Shown in pieces: positions 25,032 to 34,941 of a DNA stretch of 64,000 nucleotides (positions are counted from its first letter, which is position 1; the number at the start of each line of letters is the position of its first letter). A program made the translations under genes and the position numbers. The DNA lies in assembly GCA_029777335.1 (NCBI GenBank), contig JAKOSN010000250.1:1-64000 (forward strand), written 5' to 3'. This DNA comes from Planctomycetota bacterium (lineage in GTDB: Bacteria; Planctomycetota; Planctomycetia; Gemmatales; Gemmataceae). The notes under the pieces are model-generated. The model did not search any database and was not told where the DNA came from. It saw only the letters and a program-made list of their open reading frames with translations.

Positions 25032-25784
25032 ATGTTGCGTCGCGCTCTCGTGCTGGCCTATGGTTGTTTCGCCTACCTCGGTTTTCTGGCGATCATTGTC
25101 TACGCCTGTGGGTTCATTGGGAACCTGGGCACCCCCACCGCTCTCGATGGCGTCCCCGAGGGGTCGGTGGCGGTGGCCCTGGCGGTGGATCTTGGCTTGC
25201 TCGCGTTGTTCGCCCTGCAACACAGCGGCATGGCGCGACCGGCCTTCAAACGCTGGTTAACCCGTTGGATGCCCCAGGCGATGGAACGCAGCACGTATGT
25301 GCTTCTCTCGTGCGTGGCCATGGCATTGCTCTTCTGGCAATGGCGTCCTCTGGGAGGGGTGATCTGGGAGGTCACCAATCCGATTGGAGTGGGGGTGCTT
25401 CATTCCATCTTCGCACTGGGCTGGGTGACCGTGTTGATCACCACTTTTCTGATCCACCACTTCGATCTCTTTGGCCTGCGTCAGGTGTGGCTGGAGTTTC
25501 GCGGCCAACCATACACCCCGTTGCGTTTCAGCACCCCAGGGCCGTACAGCGTGGTGCGCCATCCCCTTTATGTCGGCTGGATTCTCACATTCTGGGCAAC
25601 CCCGACCATGACCGGCGCGCACCTGGTTTTCGCCTTGATGACCACGCTCTACATTCTGATCGCCATTCGCTGGGAGGAACGCGACCTGATCGACGCCCAT
25701 CCGGAATATCAAGCCTATCGCCGGCGAGTGCCCATGTTGCTCCCGCGTTTGCGCATCGGTGAAACGGGGAGCGCTCACGCCTGA
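25032..25784 (+). CDS. mddA: MddA-like methanethiol S-methyltransferase
   Basis: 250 aa, five or six membrane helices. The layout matches what I recall of MddA, which methylates methanethiol with S-adenosylmethionine to give dimethyl sulfide: YGCFAYLGFLAIIVYACGF at the start, ERSTYVLLSCVAMALLFWQW, HHFDLFGLRQV, and the isoprenylcysteine-methyltransferase-type RHPLYVGW followed by EERDL near the end. AAGGAG before the ATG at 25032 decides the start over 24999. It stands alone and ends in a hairpin. The alternative is a NnrU/ICMT relative with another thiol substrate. Confidence 0.8.
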   Translation: MLRRALVLAYGCFAYLGFLAIIVYACGFIGNLGTPTALDGVPEGSVAVALAVDLGLLALFALQHSGMARPAFKRWLTRWMPQAMERSTYVLLSCVAMALLFWQWRPLGGVIWEVTNPIGVGVLHSIFALGWVTVLITTFLIHHFDLFGLRQVWLEFRGQPYTPLRFSTPGPYSVVRHPLYVGWILTFWATPTMTGAHLVFALMTTLYILIAIRWEERDLIDAHPEYQAYRRRVPMLLPRLRIGETGSAHA

Positions 25785-25795
25785 ACAACCACGCG

Positions 25796-25828
25796 CACCC
25801 GGAGATCTCAGTACGAGGTCCCCGGGTG
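25796..25828 (+). terminator. Hairpin after the mddA-like gene
   Basis: CACCCGG/CCGGGTG outer stem and GATCTC/GAGGTC inner stem (one G-T pair), separated by one mismatch, around a five-base loop, 12 nt after the stop. No T tract. Confidence 0.55.
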
Positions 25829-25971
25829 TCGCCCTGCGCCCATCCTCTCTCCCAAAACTCTTCCTCTCCCTGGCACGAAAAAGTTGCCCTCGGCCCTCGC
25901 GGAGGCTATAAGGGGTCAAGCAGCATGCCACCCCGAATCCAGCGGAGGCGGGGAAAGAAGGGAGAACGGTT

Positions 25972-26856
25972 GTGCCACAAGATCAACTGCGAATACTCGT
26001 GATTGGCGCCCACCCCGATGATGCGGACATCAAGGCGGGGGGAACCTCGGCTCGCTGGACCGCGCTGAGCCATGAGGTGCGCCTGGTGAGCTTGACCAAC
26101 GGTCAGGCGGGTCATCAAACGATGTTTGGAGCGGAGTTGGCCGAGCGCCGCCGGAAGGAAGCACAGGCCGCGGCTGCTCTCATTGGCGCCACCTACGAGA
26201 TCTTTCCTTGCCCGGATGGTGAACTCGATGATCGCCTGGAATATCGCCAGGCCGTGATTCGACTGATTCGCACCTTCAAACCCGATGTGGTGATCACCCA
26301 TCGTTCCACCGATTATCACCCCGATCATCGCTTCGCCGGATTGCTTGTGCAGGATGCGTCCTATCTGGTCACGGTCCCCGCCATCTGTCCGGAGACCCCG
26401 CACCTGGAACGAAGCCCCGTCATCCTGTACTTCTCCGACGCTTTTCGCAAACCCTGTCGCTTTGAGCCGAATATCGTGGTGGACATCGGCAGCGAATTTG
26501 ACAAGGTCGTGGGGATGCTGCACTGCCACCAATCGCAGTTCTACGAATGGTTGCCCTACAACGCCGGATACCTCGACCAGGTCCCCCAGGAGGACAGGGC
26601 ACGACGACATTGGCTCTCGGAGCGGATTCATCGCCGCATCCGCCCCCTGGCTGAGAAGTACCGCGACCTCGTGGTGCAAACCTACGGCCCGGAACAGGGG
26701 GCGTTGATTCAGTACATCGAGGCGTTTGAGGTTTCCGAGTACGGCGCTCCACTCGATCGCGCTGCCCGCCGGCGCATTTTCCCCTTCCTCCCCGACGCCA
26801 CTCCCGATACCGCCTTCGTCCGCAAGGAGTGGGTAGATATCCCCGAGGAAGAGTAA
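25972..26856 (+). CDS. PIG-L family deacetylase
   Basis: 294 aa. The N-terminus has the zinc motif of the PIG-L/LmbE fold, GAHPDDADIKAGG, and further on TDYHPDHRFAG with the third zinc-binding His. Such enzymes remove acetyl groups from N-acetylglucosamine-containing or related substrates. The start is GTG at 25972, preceded by AAGGGAGA. First of four closely spaced genes (66, 46 and -4 nt) with a DUF1080 protein, a large hydrolase and a Kelch-symporter fusion. That suggests N-acetyl sugar processing. Cytoplasmic, no signal peptide. Confidence 0.85.
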   Translation: MPQDQLRILVIGAHPDDADIKAGGTSARWTALSHEVRLVSLTNGQAGHQTMFGAELAERRRKEAQAAAALIGATYEIFPCPDGELDDRLEYRQAVIRLIRTFKPDVVITHRSTDYHPDHRFAGLLVQDASYLVTVPAICPETPHLERSPVILYFSDAFRKPCRFEPNIVVDIGSEFDKVVGMLHCHQSQFYEWLPYNAGYLDQVPQEDRARRHWLSERIHRRIRPLAEKYRDLVVQTYGPEQGALIQYIEAFEVSEYGAPLDRAARRRIFPFLPDATPDTAFVRKEWVDIPEEE

Positions 26857-26922
26857 CGCCCTCCCACGGGCAGTTGTCTCGCCCAGGATCACACCACTGC
26901 CACACCCCGCAGGAGTCCACTG

Positions 26923-27729
26923 ATGCACCGCGCTGTAGTTCTTTTGCTCCTCCCCCTTCTCGCTGGAACCGGATTTGGACAGGACTCAGCTGTTGCTCCC
27001 GCCAGAGTCATCCGCCTGTTTAATGGCAAGGACCTGTCGGGGTTAACCACGTGGCTGAAGGACACCAAACGAGAAGATCCCAGGCGTGTTTTTCGGGTAA
27101 CCGATGGCGTGCTTCACATCACTGGCGAAGGATTTGGTTACCTCGCCACCGGACAATCCTATCGCGACTATCGCGTGGTGGTCGAGTTCCGCTGGGGGAA
27201 AAGGACCGATGGGGGCAAGAATGTGCGGAACTCGGGGTTGCTGCTTCACGGCGTGGGACCGGATGGGGGTGCGAACGGCACCTGGATGTCCTGCATCGAG
27301 TGTCAGCTGGCGCAGGGGTGTGTCGGCGATCTGATCCCCATTCGAGGCAAGGACGGCGAGGGGAAAACAATCAACGTGCAATTCACCGCAGAGACCGAAC
27401 TTGCTCCCGATAAAAAACGCCTTCGCTGGAAAAAGGGCGGGGAGGCGAAGTCGTTCCCTCCTACCCGTGGTCAACTGTGGTGGTCCAGGCACGACTGGGA
27501 TTTCAAGGAGTTGCTCGATACGCGGGGGAAGAACGATGTGGAAAGCGCTCCTGGAGAGTGGACACGGGTGGAGTGTCTCTGTGCCGGCAAGACGATTACC
27601 GTCCTCGTCAATGGCATGACCGTCAACCAGTGTTCCAACGTCGCTCCCGCTGCTGGCAAGATCCTTCTCCAATCCGAAGGATTCGAGCTGTTTGTCCGAA
27701 AATTCGAGCTCCATCCACTCCGGAACTAA
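26923..27729 (+). CDS. Secreted DUF1080 protein of the sugar operon
   Basis: 268 aa. Signal peptide (VVLLLLPLLAGTGFG, then QDS) and a DUF1080 domain starting RVIRLFNGKDLSGLTTWL, with DYRVVVEFRWGKRTDGGKNVRNSGLLLHG and IECQLAQGC, ending FELFVRKFELHPLRN. It is longer than the copy at 19012 and differs clearly from it, so the two are not a recent duplication. Expected to bind or cleave a sugar in the periplasm. Second gene of the operon. Confidence 0.85.
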   Translation: MHRAVVLLLLPLLAGTGFGQDSAVAPARVIRLFNGKDLSGLTTWLKDTKREDPRRVFRVTDGVLHITGEGFGYLATGQSYRDYRVVVEFRWGKRTDGGKNVRNSGLLLHGVGPDGGANGTWMSCIECQLAQGCVGDLIPIRGKDGEGKTINVQFTAETELAPDKKRLRWKKGGEAKSFPPTRGQLWWSRHDWDFKELLDTRGKNDVESAPGEWTRVECLCAGKTITVLVNGMTVNQCSNVAPAAGKILLQSEGFELFVRKFELHPLRN

Positions 27730-27775
27730 CCCACCGGAACACTTCCGACACGGACGAGAACACAGGGAGACAACC

Positions 27776-29806
27776 ATGATGCGCTGGGTCGTGATGGGGG
27801 CGTTGGTATGGATGCTTGCCCCCACGTTATACGCCGATGATCTGACCGTCCTTACGCCCGAAACCGCAGGAGGTCCTCCCAGACAGATGCTCTCCCGTTT
27901 ACTGAAGAAGGAGGCACTGGAGGCACTCGCTCGGCGCCAGGCGGTTTACGAAGCTGTGAAAACACCGCAGGAAATGCGTGCCTATCAGGAGCGCCTGCGC
28001 CGAGAGTTTCTTGCCCATCTGGGTGTTTTCCCCGAACGAGCGCCATTGAATGCCCGGGTGGTGAACACCTACATGGGCGATCGCTACCGCCGTGAAAAGA
28101 TTGTGTTCGAGAGCCAGCCCAACCACCACGTGACGGCGGTGCTCTACCTCCCTGCCGCTGGAGAGCCGCCGTTTCCAGTTGTGGTCATGCCCTGTGGCCA
28201 TTCGTCCAACGGGAAAGCCGAGAATCAGATGGCCGGGATCTTTCTAGCTCGGAGTGGCCTTGCCTGTTTGTGTTATGATCCCATTGGTCAGGGCGAACGC
28301 CATCAGTTTCTCGATAGCGAAGGCAAGGTCCTCTTCCGCCCCACGACCGAGCATACCCTTGTTGGAGCGGGGAGTATCCCCCTGGGGCGCAACACTGCTA
28401 CCTTCCGCATCTGGGATGGAATGCGCGCCCTGGATTACGTCGCCAGTCGCAAGGATCTCGACGCAAAACGCATCGGGGTTACGGGGTGCTCGGGAGGAGG
28501 CACACTCACCAGCTATCTGATGGCGCTGGATGAGCGAGTCGCATGTGCTGCTCCAAGTTGTTACCTCACCAGTTTTGGACGTCTGCTGGACACCCTCGGC
28601 CCCCAGGATGCAGAGCAGAATATTCACGGCCAGCTGGCGTTTGGTCTGGATCACGCGGATTATATCCTGATGCGCGCGCCCAGGCCGACTCTGATTCTCG
28701 CCGCGACTCAGGATTTCTTCGACATTCGTGGCACCTGGGACTCGTTTCGCCAGGCCAAGCGGTTCTACACCCGGCAGGGCCTTGGAGAACGGGTCGAACT
28801 GATCGAAACCGATACCAAACACGGTTACCCACGCCCTCAGCGCGAAGCGATGGTGCGCTGGATGCGCCGCTGGCTTATGGGCAAGGAGGAGCCGGTCACC
28901 GAGCCAGAGATCCTCCCACGCCCCGTGGATGAGTTGCGTTGCACTCCGCGCGGGGAGGTGATGTTGCTCGACGGCGCTCGGTCTGTCGTCGATCTCAATA
29001 TCGCCTTCAATGCGCAGCTGGAGAAAAAGCGTCGCACCTTGTGGGAAGGCAGAGACCATGCCCGGGTGCTGGATGACGTGCGCCGCCTCGCCGGAATCCG
29101 CCGCCTGGCAGACCTTCCTCGATTAAAACCGATCGCCACCACCACGCTGGAGCGCTCAGGTTATCAGATTGCGAAACTGGTGCTGGAGAGCGAACCAGGC
29201 AATCGACTCCCCGCATTACTCTACCAACCCGCACGTCTCACGGGGGACCGCTATCTCTATCTCCACAGTGGGGGAAAACACGTCGAGGGACAACCCGGGG
29301 GTCCCATTGAGAAACTTGTGCGGGCAGGTCACCTGGTGCTGGCGGTGGATGTGCGCGGCACCGGAGAAACCGGGCCCACGGAGGAGGGACTCTATGGCGG
29401 AAACAGTAGCGATTTTTTCACCGCCTATCTACTTGGAAAATCACTGGTGGGGATGCGTGCCGAGGATGTGCTGGGATCGGCACGCACCCTGGCGGAGTGG
29501 CACACCCAAAAGGGTGCACAACCGGTCAAGGTGCGCGTGATCGCCGTAGGGGGTGTTGGCCCCGCTGCCCTCCACGCTGTTGTTCTGGAACCAGCGCTCT
29601 TCGCTCACCTGACGTTGATCCGCTCTCTCCCTTCGTGGTCCGATCTGGTGCGTTATCCACAGGTGCCCGGTCAACTGGTGAATACTGTTCATGGCGCGCT
29701 CCATGTTTACGATCTTCCCGATCTTGTCCATGCGCTCCCTGCCACGAAAGTGACGCTTCAGCAGCCGCTCGACCTTGCTGCGCTCACCGCGAGTAAGCGA
29801 AAATGA
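27776..29806 (+). CDS. Two-module alpha/beta-hydrolase (acetylxylan-esterase-like)
   Basis: 676 aa. Short signal peptide (to about residue 20, YA-DD). The first module (about 90-390) has VVVMPCGHSSNGK, the nucleophile elbow GVTGCSGGG with S239, and a late His in DTKHGYPRPQREAM. The second (about 480-660) repeats the start of a hydrolase fold (RYLYLHSGGKHVEG, VLAVDVRGTGETGP) but shows no clear Ser elbow, so it may be non-catalytic. Related to acetylxylan-esterase and S9-like hydrolases. GGGAGA precedes the ATG at 27776. It overlaps the next gene by ATGA, so export of this enzyme and uptake by the next product are coupled. Confidence 0.75.
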   Translation: MMRWVVMGALVWMLAPTLYADDLTVLTPETAGGPPRQMLSRLLKKEALEALARRQAVYEAVKTPQEMRAYQERLRREFLAHLGVFPERAPLNARVVNTYMGDRYRREKIVFESQPNHHVTAVLYLPAAGEPPFPVVVMPCGHSSNGKAENQMAGIFLARSGLACLCYDPIGQGERHQFLDSEGKVLFRPTTEHTLVGAGSIPLGRNTATFRIWDGMRALDYVASRKDLDAKRIGVTGCSGGGTLTSYLMALDERVACAAPSCYLTSFGRLLDTLGPQDAEQNIHGQLAFGLDHADYILMRAPRPTLILAATQDFFDIRGTWDSFRQAKRFYTRQGLGERVELIETDTKHGYPRPQREAMVRWMRRWLMGKEEPVTEPEILPRPVDELRCTPRGEVMLLDGARSVVDLNIAFNAQLEKKRRTLWEGRDHARVLDDVRRLAGIRRLADLPRLKPIATTTLERSGYQIAKLVLESEPGNRLPALLYQPARLTGDRYLYLHSGGKHVEGQPGGPIEKLVRAGHLVLAVDVRGTGETGPTEEGLYGGNSSDFFTAYLLGKSLVGMRAEDVLGSARTLAEWHTQKGAQPVKVRVIAVGGVGPAALHAVVLEPALFAHLTLIRSLPSWSDLVRYPQVPGQLVNTVHGALHVYDLPDLVHALPATKVTLQQPLDLAALTASKRK

Positions 29807-32334
29807 GATCTCTTCTCGCTGTCCTTGCCCTGAGCCTGCTGGGTACTCCCGGGGTCGCCGTGGAAGTGCAGTGGGCTCAACTTCCCTCTCTTCCCGATCA
29901 GGAAGGATTCGCCGGCTGCTTCGCGGGTGTGAGTGGTCGGGCTCTGGTGCTTGCAGGTGGTGCCAACTTCCCCAACCAGAAGCCGTGGGAAGGAGGTGCC
30001 AAGGTTTGGTACGACGCCATCCACGTCCTGGATCATCCTGCCGGCCAATGGAAAACCGTCGGCAAACTCCCGCGCCCTCTTGCTTATGGGGCCAGCATCT
30101 CCACGGAAGACGGCTTGCTCTGCATCGGTGGGGCAGACGGCCAAACCCACTCTCCTCAATGCATTCTCCTGCAGTGGGAAGAGGGCAAACTGGCGATCCG
30201 ATCGATGCCTGCGCTCCCACACCCCTGCGCCTATCTTTGTGGCGCACGCGCGGGGAACCTGGTCTATGTTGCGGGAGGAACGGAAACTCCAACCAGCACC
30301 ACCGCGCTCCGCACCTTCTGGGTTCTCGATCTAACCCGATTGGAGCAGGGTTGGCGTGAACTCGCCCCCTGGCCAGGCCGCCCACGAATGCTGGGAATCG
30401 CCGCAGTTCAGGGGGATGCTTTCTATCTGTTCAGCGGGGCCGATCTCTCCGCGGGACCGGACGGCAAACCCGTTCGCACCTACCTTGCCGATGGGTTTCG
30501 CTACACCCCCGGGAAGGGCTGGCAGGAGATCGCTCCCTTGCCCTGTCCGGTTGTCGCAGCCCCTTCGCCGGCACTGATCCTTGGACAGTCTCATCTGCTT
30601 CTCCTTGGCGGCGACGATGGCAGCCAGGTCAACTTTGAACCAAAAGCCCATCACCCAGGATTTTCCCGAGCGCTCCTCCTCTATCACACCATCACCGATA
30701 CGTGGGTGTCGCTGGGAAGAATGCCCGTGGGGCAGGTTACCACGCCCGCGGTCCTCTGGCACGATCGGTTTGTAATCCCAAGCGGGGAGATTCGTCCTGG
30801 ACAACGGACTCCAGAGGTTTGGGCCCTGCGTGTCCAGGGCGACAAAGCAGGGTTTGGCTGGCTCAACTACGGGACCCTTGGACTTTACCTGGGAGCGATG
30901 GTGTGGCTTGGCCTGTCGTTCACGCGGAGAAATCGAAGCACGGAGGACTTTTTTCGCGCCGCCCAGCGCATTCCCTGGTGGGCGGCCGGATTAAGTATTT
31001 TTGCCACGATGCTCAGTTCCATCACCTTCATGGCCATCCCCGCCCAGGCGTACAGCGTGGGGTGGAATTATTTTCTTGCCAATTCTTACCTGGTGATCAC
31101 CCCACTGGTCGCGCTGGTCTATCTCCCGTTTTATCGCTCCCTGAACGTGACCTCGGCGTATGAGTACCTCGAACGACGGTTCAATCCTGCCGTGCGCCTC
31201 CTGGCGAGTAGTCTGTTTATTCTCTTTCAATGGGGGCGCGTGGCCATCGTGCTCTATCTGCCCGCCCTTGCGCTTGCCACTGTGAGCGACATCGACGTCA
31301 GCACGTGTATTGTTCTCATGGGCTTACTCTGTGTTATTTACACAGTATTTGGAGGAATCGAGGCGGTCATCTGGACTGATGTGGTCCAGGCGCTCGTTCT
31401 CATGGGTGGGGCAGTGTGGGCGATCCTCACGGTGGTGAGTCGTGTGCAGGGGGGAGTTGCCACCATTCTGACGACAGCCTCCGCCCACGGCAAGTTCCTG
31501 GAAAGTGTGCCGTGGAAACTGGACTACACCCTTGCCTCGGGGTGGACGATTCTGGTGGGGAGTATCTTTGTTAACCTCTTCCCCTACACGGCCAGCCAGG
31601 ATGTGGTGCAACGTTATCTCACCACGCATGACACCCGCAGTGCTTCGTGGGCGATCTGGACTAACGCCCTCATCGCGCCGTTCGCTCAGGCGGTGTTCTT
31701 CGGTATCGGAACGGCCCTCTTTGTTTTCTATTTGCAGAATCCTGGGCGATTGGATCCCACGTTGCCCAACGATGCGATCTTTCCCCACTTCATTGTGAGC
31801 GAGTTACCCGCCGGAATTGCCGGGCTGATCGTGGCAGGGATCTTTGCCGCGGCGCAATCGACGTTGTCCAGCAGCCTCAACAGCATCGCAACAGCCTATG
31901 TGACGGATTTTCACCGCCGTTTTCGCCCGGAGGTCAGCGATCGCGCCTGCCTGCGTCTGGCGCGCTGGATTACCGCGCTGGTGGGTTTGGCGGGCACCCT
32001 GTTAGCGTTGGTTCTGGCGAAATCCGAGGTGCGCTCCCTGTGGGAAGCCTTTCTTTCCGTGGTGGGACTTTTTGGAGGGACGGTTTCCGGACTCTTTGTG
32101 CTCGGGATCTTTAGCCGGCGCGCACACGGGCTGGGAGCACTCGTCGGAGCCGTGTTCAGCGGCCTGCTGGTCTTGTTCGTCTCAATGTATCAGTTGACGA
32201 TTTTCTGGTGTTTTCCGCTCCTGGGTGTCTCCAGTTGCGTCGTCGTTGGATGGTTGGCGAGTTGGGTGTTGCCTGGCGCGCGCCAGGCTCCTGAGGGGAT
32301 GACGCTGCACAGCTTGAAACGCACCGGACTCTGA
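29803..32334 (+). CDS. Kelch beta-propeller fused to sodium:solute symporter
   Basis: 843 aa. After a signal-like N-terminus, residues ~25-345 form Kelch repeats (VLAGGANFP, LCIGGADGQ, VYVAGGTET, YLFSGADLS, LLLLGGDDG) like those of sialic-acid mutarotases. From ~355 a sodium:solute symporter (SSS) follows with about 13 helices: RSTEDFFRAAQRIPWWAAGLS, FATMLSSITFMAIPA, and QSTLSSSLNSIAT in the sodium-site region. The propeller would lie outside the membrane and could prepare or capture the sugar taken up. Fusions of this kind are known for sialic-acid-type uptake; the actual sugar is unknown. Last gene of the operon. Confidence 0.85.
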   Translation: MRSLLAVLALSLLGTPGVAVEVQWAQLPSLPDQEGFAGCFAGVSGRALVLAGGANFPNQKPWEGGAKVWYDAIHVLDHPAGQWKTVGKLPRPLAYGASISTEDGLLCIGGADGQTHSPQCILLQWEEGKLAIRSMPALPHPCAYLCGARAGNLVYVAGGTETPTSTTALRTFWVLDLTRLEQGWRELAPWPGRPRMLGIAAVQGDAFYLFSGADLSAGPDGKPVRTYLADGFRYTPGKGWQEIAPLPCPVVAAPSPALILGQSHLLLLGGDDGSQVNFEPKAHHPGFSRALLLYHTITDTWVSLGRMPVGQVTTPAVLWHDRFVIPSGEIRPGQRTPEVWALRVQGDKAGFGWLNYGTLGLYLGAMVWLGLSFTRRNRSTEDFFRAAQRIPWWAAGLSIFATMLSSITFMAIPAQAYSVGWNYFLANSYLVITPLVALVYLPFYRSLNVTSAYEYLERRFNPAVRLLASSLFILFQWGRVAIVLYLPALALATVSDIDVSTCIVLMGLLCVIYTVFGGIEAVIWTDVVQALVLMGGAVWAILTVVSRVQGGVATILTTASAHGKFLESVPWKLDYTLASGWTILVGSIFVNLFPYTASQDVVQRYLTTHDTRSASWAIWTNALIAPFAQAVFFGIGTALFVFYLQNPGRLDPTLPNDAIFPHFIVSELPAGIAGLIVAGIFAAAQSTLSSSLNSIATAYVTDFHRRFRPEVSDRACLRLARWITALVGLAGTLLALVLAKSEVRSLWEAFLSVVGLFGGTVSGLFVLGIFSRRAHGLGALVGAVFSGLLVLFVSMYQLTIFWCFPLLGVSSCVVVGWLASWVLPGARQAPEGMTLHSLKRTGL

Positions 32335-32365
32335 TTCACCCAGGCACATGCCCGCTGGCGGGAAG

Positions 32366-32406
32366 CACTCGTGAGAAGGGAGCATTTGCTCCCTTCTCAC
32401 CGAGTG
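32366..32406. terminator. Strong bidirectional hairpin between symporter and glutamine synthetase
   Basis: GTGAGAAGGGAGCA (32371-32384) pairs exactly with 32387-32400. The stem extends by CACTC/GAGTG with one bulged C. It lies between the convergent stops at 32334 and 32413. Confidence 0.75.
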
Positions 32407-32412
32407 GTTGAG

Positions 32413-34599
32413 TTACTTGATAAAGAGCATCTCGCGGTAAGTCGGCAACGGCCAGAGGTCGTCGGCGACGATCATTTCGAGCTTGTCACCCAGCCCACGG
32501 ACCTCATTCATCGCGATGAGGATCGAGTCACGGGCATACTTGGCGTGCGCGAAGACATCGCCCGCGGCGTGGTGATGCAGAGCCTTTTCCAGGGTGGCGG
32601 TGGCCGCCTGGAAGGCCGTGATCGTGCTGGTGAGCGATTTCAACAACTCGGACTGAGCGCTGTTGTCCACCCCGGCGGCCTTGGTCGCGTTCACCGTGGC
32701 AGCCACTTCTCCCTGGTAACGCAGGGCGGCGGGGAGGATCATCGTCCGCGCCATCATCGCCGTCAACTGGCCTTCGATGTTGACCGTCTTGACATAGTGC
32801 TCGCACAGGATCGTGTAGCGGCTCTGCAGTTCCCGTTCGCTGTAGACCTTGTACTTGGTGAACAGATCGATCGAATCCTTGCGCAGGATCACCGGCAAGG
32901 CGTCGACGGTGTTGCGCAGGTTGGGCAGACCGCGCCGCTCTGCTTCCTTGTGCCACTCCTCGGAATAGTTATCCCCGTTGAAGATAACCTTTTTGCTCTC
33001 CTTGAGAATCCCAGGGAGGAGATCCTGGATCGCCTTGTGCAGATCCTTGCCCGAGGCGACCGCCTTTTCCAGGTAGGTGGCGACGTAATCCAGCGATTCG
33101 GCGACGATGGTGTTGAGCACCGTGTTCGGCCCGGCGATCGATTGCGACGCCCCAACAGCCCGGAACTCAAACTTGTTGCCCGTGAAGGCGAACGGGCTGG
33201 TGCGGTTGCGGTCGCCCGGATCGCGCGGCAACTTGGGCAACACGGAGACGCCAATCTCCATGAATCCGCCCTGTTTGGTGCTCTTGGGTGAACCCTGCTC
33301 CAGCTGATCCATCACATCCTGCAGCTGATCGCCCAGGAAGATCGAGATGATGGCCGGGGGAGCCTCGTTGGCGCCCAGGCGGTGATCGTTGGCCGCTCCG
33401 CTGACGCTGACGCGGAGCAACTCCGGGTAGCGGGCCACCGCACGAATGACCGCCACACAGAAGACGAGGAACTGAGCGTTATCGTGTGGGGTGTCGCCAG
33501 GGTTGAGCAGATTTTCGCCGGTGTCGGTGGACATCGACCAGTTGTTGTGCTTGCCTGAACCGTTGATGCCCGCGAACGGTTTTTCATGCAGCAAGCAGGC
33601 CAGACCATACTTGTCGGCGATGCGGCGCAGCATCTCCATGGTCAACATCTGGTGGTCGGTCGCCAGGTTCGAATCCTCGAAGATGGGAGCGATCTCGTAC
33701 TGGCTGGGCGCCACCTCGTTGTGGCGTGTCTTGACGGGAACGGCCAGTTTGAAGAGCTCTGCTTCCACCTCGGCCATGCAAGCCAGGACGCGTTCAGGGA
33801 TCGACCCGAAATACTGATCTTCCAGCTCCTGACCCTTGGGCGGACGGGCGCCAAAGAGAGTGCGCCCCGCGTTAATCAGGTCGGGACGTGCATAGTAAAA
33901 GTTCTTGTCGATCAGGAAATATTCCTGCTCCGGGCCCACGGTGGTAAAGACCTTGTGCGCCTCGGTGTTGCCGAAGAGCCGAAGCACACGCAGAGCCTGG
34001 GTGGATAGCACTTCCATGGAGCGCAGCAGCGGGGTCTTCTTATCCAGCGCTTCCCCCGTCCAGCTGAGGAACGCGGTGGGGATGACCAGGGTGGCGCCGT
34101 TCGGGCCCTCGTGGATGAAGGCTGGGCTGGTGGGATCCCAGGCGGTGTAACCGCGCGCCTCGAAGGTGGCGCGAATCCCGCCGGAGGGGAAGGAGCTGGC
34201 GTCCGGTTCGCCACGAACCAGTTCCTTGCCACTGAACTCGGTGATTGCCTTGCCGTCGGCCGTCGGGACAAGAAAGCTATCGTGTTTCTCGGCGGTCAGC
34301 CCGGTCATGGGCTGGAAGAGATGGGTGAAGTGCGTGGCCCCCTTCTCCATGGCCCAATCCTTCATCGCCGTGGCAACGTTATCGGCGATGGCAGGATCGA
34401 GCGTGGCACCCTGACGAATCGTCTTTTGCAGAGCCTTGAAGACATTCTTGGGCAGCCGCTGGCGCTGGACCTCCACGTTGAAGACATTGTCTCCAAAGAG
34501 ATCCTTCAGGTGGATTTCCTTGAAATTGACGCGGTTGAGAGTGTGTTTCGCGGCAGCGATGGCCTGGATGGCCTGGCTACGAACATTGGCTGAACCCAT
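32413..34599 (-). CDS. glnN: Glutamine synthetase type III
   Basis: 728 aa, the usual size of GSIII and much longer than GSI. It makes glutamine from glutamate, ammonia and ATP. Typical blocks are [10 protein letters not shown] near the start, [28 protein letters not shown] (metal-binding Glu), [31 protein letters not shown], and the C-terminal helical extension seen only in type III. The ATG at 34599 has AGGAGA about 13 nt upstream. It is transcribed alone. No GlnB or GlnK gene is next to it. Confidence 0.95.
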   Translation of the reverse strand: MGSANVRSQAIQAIAAAKHTLNRVNFKEIHLKDLFGDNVFNVEVQRQRLPKNVFKALQKTIRQGATLDPAIADNVATAMKDWAMEKGATHFTHLFQPMTGLTAEKHDSFLVPTADGKAITEFSGKELVRGEPDASSFPSGGIRATFEARGYTAWDPTSPAFIHEGPNGATLVIPTAFLSWTGEALDKKTPLLRSMEVLSTQALRVLRLFGNTEAHKVFTTVGPEQEYFLIDKNFYYARPDLINAGRTLFGARPPKGQELEDQYFGSIPERVLACMAEVEAELFKLAVPVKTRHNEVAPSQYEIAPIFEDSNLATDHQMLTMEMLRRIADKYGLACLLHEKPFAGINGSGKHNNWSMSTDTGENLLNPGDTPHDNAQFLVFCVAVIRAVARYPELLRVSVSGAANDHRLGANEAPPAIISIFLGDQLQDVMDQLEQGSPKSTKQGGFMEIGVSVLPKLPRDPGDRNRTSPFAFTGNKFEFRAVGASQSIAGPNTVLNTIVAESLDYVATYLEKAVASGKDLHKAIQDLLPGILKESKKVIFNGDNYSEEWHKEAERRGLPNLRNTVDALPVILRKDSIDLFTKYKVYSERELQSRYTILCEHYVKTVNIEGQLTAMMARTMILPAALRYQGEVAATVNATKAAGVDNSAQSELLKSLTSTITAFQAATATLEKALHHHAAGDVFAHAKYARDSILIAMNEVRGLGDKLEMIVADDLWPLPTYREMLFIK

Positions 34600-34941
34600 T
34601 GCTGTCGTCTTCTCCTGGAGTGGAGGCCCACGGGCCTGACGCTCGACCTTGGCGGTATGTACGGAGAATCTCTGGAGCCGAAACCGCTTGTTTTCGACTC
34701 TGAGTAGGAGAGGTAGCTAAGTTTTATGAAGTTTCCCAGAAAGCGACCAGTGGGGGTGAGTTCTCTGAGACGGAGGGGGCGGCCCCTGGCGGTCGGTGGG
34801 TTTCCGTCGCTGGGATGATTTGAGGCAAAAGTGCTCTGGAAGTTCGCTCCAGGGCCTGGTATATCCCGCGCCAAACACAAACGACCAGGCCGCTGCCACG
34901 GCGAAATCAGCGAACCCTAACCCGGTTGGCGGGGAATCGTC
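34600..34941. other. Spacer between divergent glnN and lipoprotein gene
   Basis: 342 nt that should contain the glnN promoter. Apart from a small GGCCCACGGGCC-type palindrome near 34,625 and AT-richer sequence around 34,690-34,730, I see no clear promoter, RNA or gene. Confidence 0.4.

Noticed and set aside
19012-27729. The two DUF1080 genes as a recent tandem duplication
   Set aside because: Lengths (209 and 268 aa) and sequences differ throughout apart from family motifs, and they belong to different operons.
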